Of a stretch of DNA of 25,149 nucleotides, positions 23,345-25,149 are shown one piece after another. The translations under genes were made by a program, and so were the position numbers. The notes beneath the pieces were generated by a model. That model ran no database searches, was not told the origin of the DNA, and saw only the letters and a list, made by a program, of their open reading frames with translations. This DNA comes from CAZDIO01 sp964505555 (GTDB lineage: Bacteria > Bdellovibrionota_C > UBA2361 > SZUA-149 > CAZDIO01), in assembly GCA_964505555.1 (NCBI GenBank), contig CAZDIO010000017.1:1-25149 (forward strand). Reading direction: 5' to 3'. Within the stretch, counting starts at the first letter, position 1. The number at the start of each line of letters is the position of its first letter.

Positions 23345-23445
23345 AGAGGCTAAGACCTCTGGCTGCTTAGGTGCACCGCACGTAAACAGTCAGTGGGACG
23401 TTAAATAGCGTTTTCTAGGACCGGGTTCTCTGGTCCGCATTTTTT
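23345..23445 (+). ncRNA. Candidate structured leader RNA
   Basis: AGAGG (23345-23349) pairs with CCTCT (23356-23360), while CTAAG (23350-23354) can pair with CTTAG (23366-23370). The two interleave, so they form either alternatives or a pseudoknot. An 8-base palindrome GGTGCACC follows (23370-23377). The element ends in GGACC/GGTCC (23418-23422, 23432-23436) and six T residues (23440-23445). Its position right before a strong ribosome-binding site fits a cis-regulatory leader with a terminator platform. I recognise no known class. Confidence 0.35.
23418..23445 (+). terminator. Terminator-like hairpin in the leader of the orphan gene
   Basis: GGACC (23418-23422) and GGTCC (23432-23436) form a five-pair stem with a 9-base loop. 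Three bases (GCA) separate it from six T residues. It lies 26 bases before the start at 23472, so it is either an attenuator or the end of a separate small RNA. Confidence 0.5.
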
Positions 23446-23471
23446 GTTTCATATGAGTGGAGGTAAGTAAG

Positions 23472-24212
23472 ATGGTGATTCCAGTGAATCAAGCTCAACC
23501 TGCTTTTGTTTGGGAGGATCCCGAAGCAACGAGAAGGGAGGAGGAGGAAAGGCTCTTGTATTTCTTTGAGTGGTTACTCAAAGGTTCCGTATCTGAGCAG
23601 CAGTTTGGTGAGATGCTGGTGAAAGCCAGCAAGATCCAATTCCGCGACGCCGATCTGATTCTGAGAGCAAACGCTCGAACCCTGCGCCAAGCGGTTGCTG
23701 CGGGAATCAGGGTTGACCGCTTTGAACCTGAAGTCGTTGCCGCAGCTGTTTCTCTCTGGACAAAACATGAACGAGAGGCAGCGAAAGCGTCTGCATCGGG
23801 AAGCTCGACGGGTGCTCAACATCAACAGAAACGTCGTGAACACGAAGCTCGATACCGAGTTCCGACAACTCTTGCTTCGGAGCTTCGAAAGGCCATGCGG
23901 AGTCAACCGGCGGACTTTCTTGGGGCCAGCGACTCAAGCCGCAATACTGGCGTTCTCTATGTCAGTTCCGCTAATCTGGAACGAGCGAAGAAACGACAGC
24001 GTGCCACGAAGCGCTCGGCAGCGTTTGCTTTGCGCACTCGTGAACGGGTTGCGAGGAACATCCGGGAAAGGAGACAAGGATCTGCGCAATTCAAGCGAGA
24101 TCTGGATCGGATCGTTAAACTCAATGAAGATCTGGGCGGCGAAGTTTTGTTCAGCCTAGCTGATCTCGATCCTCTCTCCAAGAACTTCGACCGAGTGTTC
24201 GTCGCCGCATAA
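23472..24212 (+). CDS. Orphan 246-aa soluble protein, unknown function
   Basis: I do not recognise this protein. Residues 12-100 are acidic and helical (WEDPEATRREEEERLLYFFEW, LVKASKIQFRDADLILRANA, FEPEVVAAAVSLW). Residues 100-135 are Ala/Ser/Gln-rich and probably a linker. Residues 170-215 are strongly basic (LERAKKRQRATKRS, RTRERVARNIRERRQG), and the C-terminus (KLNEDLGGEVLFSLADLDP) is again ordered-looking. It has no signal peptide or membrane helix. The ATG at 23472 has a near-perfect GGAGGT seven bases upstream; the in-frame GTG at 23457 lies before that site. The base composition is clearly G+C-richer than its neighbours (37 of 60 bases at 24001-24060, against 24 of 60 at 22501-22560), which suggests recent acquisition. 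The basic segment could bind nucleic acid. Confidence 0.65.
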   Translation: MVIPVNQAQPAFVWEDPEATRREEEERLLYFFEWLLKGSVSEQQFGEMLVKASKIQFRDADLILRANARTLRQAVAAGIRVDRFEPEVVAAAVSLWTKHEREAAKASASGSSTGAQHQQKRREHEARYRVPTTLASELRKAMRSQPADFLGASDSSRNTGVLYVSSANLERAKKRQRATKRSAAFALRTRERVARNIRERRQGSAQFKRDLDRIVKLNEDLGGEVLFSLADLDPLSKNFDRVFVAA

Positions 24213-24247
24213 TCGACTCTCTGGCCGACGACTGCCCTTCGATCCGC

Positions 24248-24366
24248 GACGGTCGCCCTGACCGTCTGACCGCCGGGACCATTTCAAATGGTCCCATCCC
24301 CCCTAAGGAGCGAGCGCTGCAGCTTAAAAACTGCGGCGCTCTCCTCCGGGGAGGTTCAACTGTTGA
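24248..24366 (+). other. Cluster of consecutive hairpins downstream of the orphan gene
   Basis: Five palindromes follow each other. GACGGTC/GACCGTC (24248-24254, 24260-24266) is a seven-pair stem. GGGACCATTT/AAATGGTCCC (24275-24284, 24286-24295) is a perfect ten-base repeat around one base. GAGCGCTGCAG/CTGCGGCGCTC (24312-24322, 24331-24341) is an 11-pair stem with one G-T pair and an eight-base loop. CCTCC/GGAGG lies at 24343-24354 and TTCAA/TTGAA at about 24355-24367. Outer bases 24307-24310 can pair with 24344-24347, extending the third stem. A T-run stands at 24392-24398. It could be a structured RNA, a multi-hairpin 3' end or a recombination site. Confidence 0.6.
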
Positions 24367-24484
24367 AGGTTGTGCGTCCCGCTGTCTTGTATTTTTTTAT
24401 CTGCTTTTAGTCGCTACTCCTTGAAATAATTATCAAAAGTAACAATCTGTGCTCCATCATCCATAACAGAAATAGGGAGCCCCT

Positions 24485-24949
24485 ATGTCTGATCGAGACC
24501 AAGCATTAAATACTGAAAAGAAAACTCTCAAAGAGGAGTTAAAACTTCCTGCTTCATCATCTGAAATTCGCGCTCAAGTTAAAACAGGAGAGTTAAACGT
24601 TTTTGAAATTGAAAAAGTGCTTGTTCATGTAGACACAACAGAGGAAACAAGAAGAGCATTAACAGCGAAGGATTCGGTGGCTCTTCCATTGGCAAAAGGG
24701 GTGTTACCTAAAGTGGATCGCCACCGTGAAAAGCTAAAATTAGAAAAACTGAAATTAACTCGTGCTGCCCAAAAAAAGGCACTTGCAACAAAACGAAGCG
24801 CCGAACAGGTCAGAAAATATCAACCCCTCCAGCTCCCAAAGCCCCGCACAAAAACCGCCGCAGAAAAGCGGGACGCAAAGTCTTTGGAGAAACTTACCAA
24901 GAAATATCGACGAAAGATTACTACAGGCCGACCGAAACGGTATCGGTAG
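24485..24949 (+). CDS. Very basic Lys/Arg-rich protein, unknown function
   Basis: A 154-aa protein that I do not recognise. Residues 1-75 are mixed (LKEELKLPASSSEIRAQVK, VFEIEKVLVHVDTTEETRR). From 76 it is dense in Lys and Arg (RHREKLKLEKLKLTRAAQKK, EKLTKKYRRKITTGRPKRYR). No signal peptide or membrane segment. GGGAG at 24476-24480 lies four bases before the ATG. Composition is AT-rich again, unlike the gene before it. The strongly positive C-terminus suggests nucleic-acid binding, as in small histone-like or ribosome-associated proteins; this is inference. Confidence 0.62.
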   Translation: MSDRDQALNTEKKTLKEELKLPASSSEIRAQVKTGELNVFEIEKVLVHVDTTEETRRALTAKDSVALPLAKGVLPKVDRHREKLKLEKLKLTRAAQKKALATKRSAEQVRKYQPLQLPKPRTKTAAEKRDAKSLEKLTKKYRRKITTGRPKRYR

Positions 24950-25021
24950 TGGTTTGGTGGTGTTTGTTTTTAGTTTGAGAGGTTAGACTTCCTTTGGTTG
25001 TTAACTAGAGGAGATAAAGAG

Positions 25022-25149
25022 ATGAACATTCAGTTAGAGATACTCTCGGATAAAGTACTTGTTGAGAAACTTGTTAGACTTACAAAAGAAGAGAATGAAC
25101 TTACAGCAAATATTATTCTTCATCTAGAGCGGTTCCATTTTAGATGCAG
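25022..25149 (+). CDS. N-terminus of a probable HNH-endonuclease-type protein (cut by window end)
   Basis: Only 42 codons are present. LSDKVLVEKLVRLTKEENEL then TANIILHLERF resembles the N-terminal helix pair (LSDxxLLxxLxxLxxxExxLTxxILxHL) of proteins that end in an HNH nuclease domain and occur in many copies in Bdellovibrionota and related groups. The HNH part would lie beyond the window. AGAGGAG at 25007-25013 supports the ATG. After HLE the reading (RFHFRC) departs from the family's usual ERRRLY, so the gene may be truncated or run into a repeat: 25123-25140 matches the window start in inverted orientation at 17 of 18 bases. Confidence 0.5.
   Translation, partial: MNIQLEILSDKVLVEKLVRLTKEENELTANIILHLERFHFRC

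Larger units (their letters stand above)
23110..23471 (+). other. 362-base non-coding stretch before the orphan gene
   Basis: No open frame of note. The first half is AT-rich and holds a weak terminator candidate (23199-23232). From about 23341 the composition shifts and short complementary segments appear, ending in a terminator-like hairpin at 23418-23445 and a strong ribosome-binding site (GGAGGT, 23459-23464). No match to tRNA, SRP RNA, RNase P RNA, tmRNA or a riboswitch that I know. Confidence 0.6.

Noticed and set aside
23341..23445. 6S, SRP, RNase P, tmRNA or tRNA gene
   Set aside because: None of the conserved sequence blocks of these RNAs was found; the T-arm-like GGGTTCTC lacks the rest of a tRNA.
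23695..24159. A 154-codon frame inside the orphan gene in another reading frame, with a plausible basic helical segment
   Set aside because: The main frame has the strong ribosome-binding site, a longer open span and sensible ends. G+C-rich DNA with few stop codons readily leaves other frames open. Dual coding or a pair of compensating frameshifts cannot be excluded without homologues.
1..25149. CRISPR array, rRNA operon, tRNA genes or an intact insertion sequence
   Set aside because: No regularly spaced direct repeats, no rRNA or tRNA sequence and no transposase frame were seen in either strand.

Overview
The window reads as a chromosomal stretch of a Gram-negative bacterium of moderate G+C content. 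An ADP-heptose (LPS core) gene, a periplasmic-facing HtrA protease, a lipoprotein and exported Cys-rich proteins all point to an outer membrane. The truncated last gene resembles the N-terminus of HNH-endonuclease proteins that I know mainly from Bdellovibrionota and deltaproteobacteria-like lineages. I place it tentatively near those groups; no rRNA or other decisive marker is present.

Layout. 1-240: a repeat-rich end (a 35-base imperfect inverted repeat, a 14-base tandem duplication and a degenerate REP-like arm). 241-723 (-): rfaE2. 810-6612 (+): a housekeeping block of htrA/degS-like, mutL, miaA, accA, a small N/K/R-rich protein and infA. 6639-6738: a large REP-like palindrome between convergent genes. 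6753-9871 (-): a 58-aa FPASDP-tail protein, an EF-hand-like calcium-binding protein, a possible 56-aa ORF and a long Cys-rich zinc-ribbon protein of a family I associate with Patescibacteria. 9975-12834 (+): aroG-tyrA (DAHP synthase, then fused chorismate mutase/prephenate dehydrogenase) and a translationally coupled exported Cys-rich protein. 12861-18290 (-): a four-gene run of CxxCH lipoprotein, PH-domain membrane protein, phosphoketolase (xfp) and acetate kinase (ackA). 18474-19766 (-): a PurD-like ATP-grasp enzyme. 19975-23109 (+): dedA, rarA and a Rossmann-like unknown. 23110-25149 (+): an accessory end with an unexplained leader containing a terminator-like hairpin, an orphan G+C-richer gene, a dense hairpin cluster, a very basic unknown protein and the start of an HNH-type gene cut by the window end.

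How the genes work together. aroG and tyrA carry out the entry and the tyrosine branch of aromatic amino acid synthesis. xfp and ackA form a short bypass from sugar phosphates through acetyl phosphate to acetate and ATP. mutL, rarA, miaA, infA and accA are core DNA repair, tRNA modification, translation and lipid functions.

The least explained part is 23340-24400: leader hairpin, strong ribosome-binding site, an unrecognised 246-aa protein and a run of palindromes. The two Patescibacteria-like genes (8237-9871 and 18474-19766) are the best candidates for transfer between distant lineages. The sequence near both window ends is related in inverted orientation, which suggests the window is a contig that stops in repeated DNA. 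All family assignments come from reading motifs and from memory; no database search was run.
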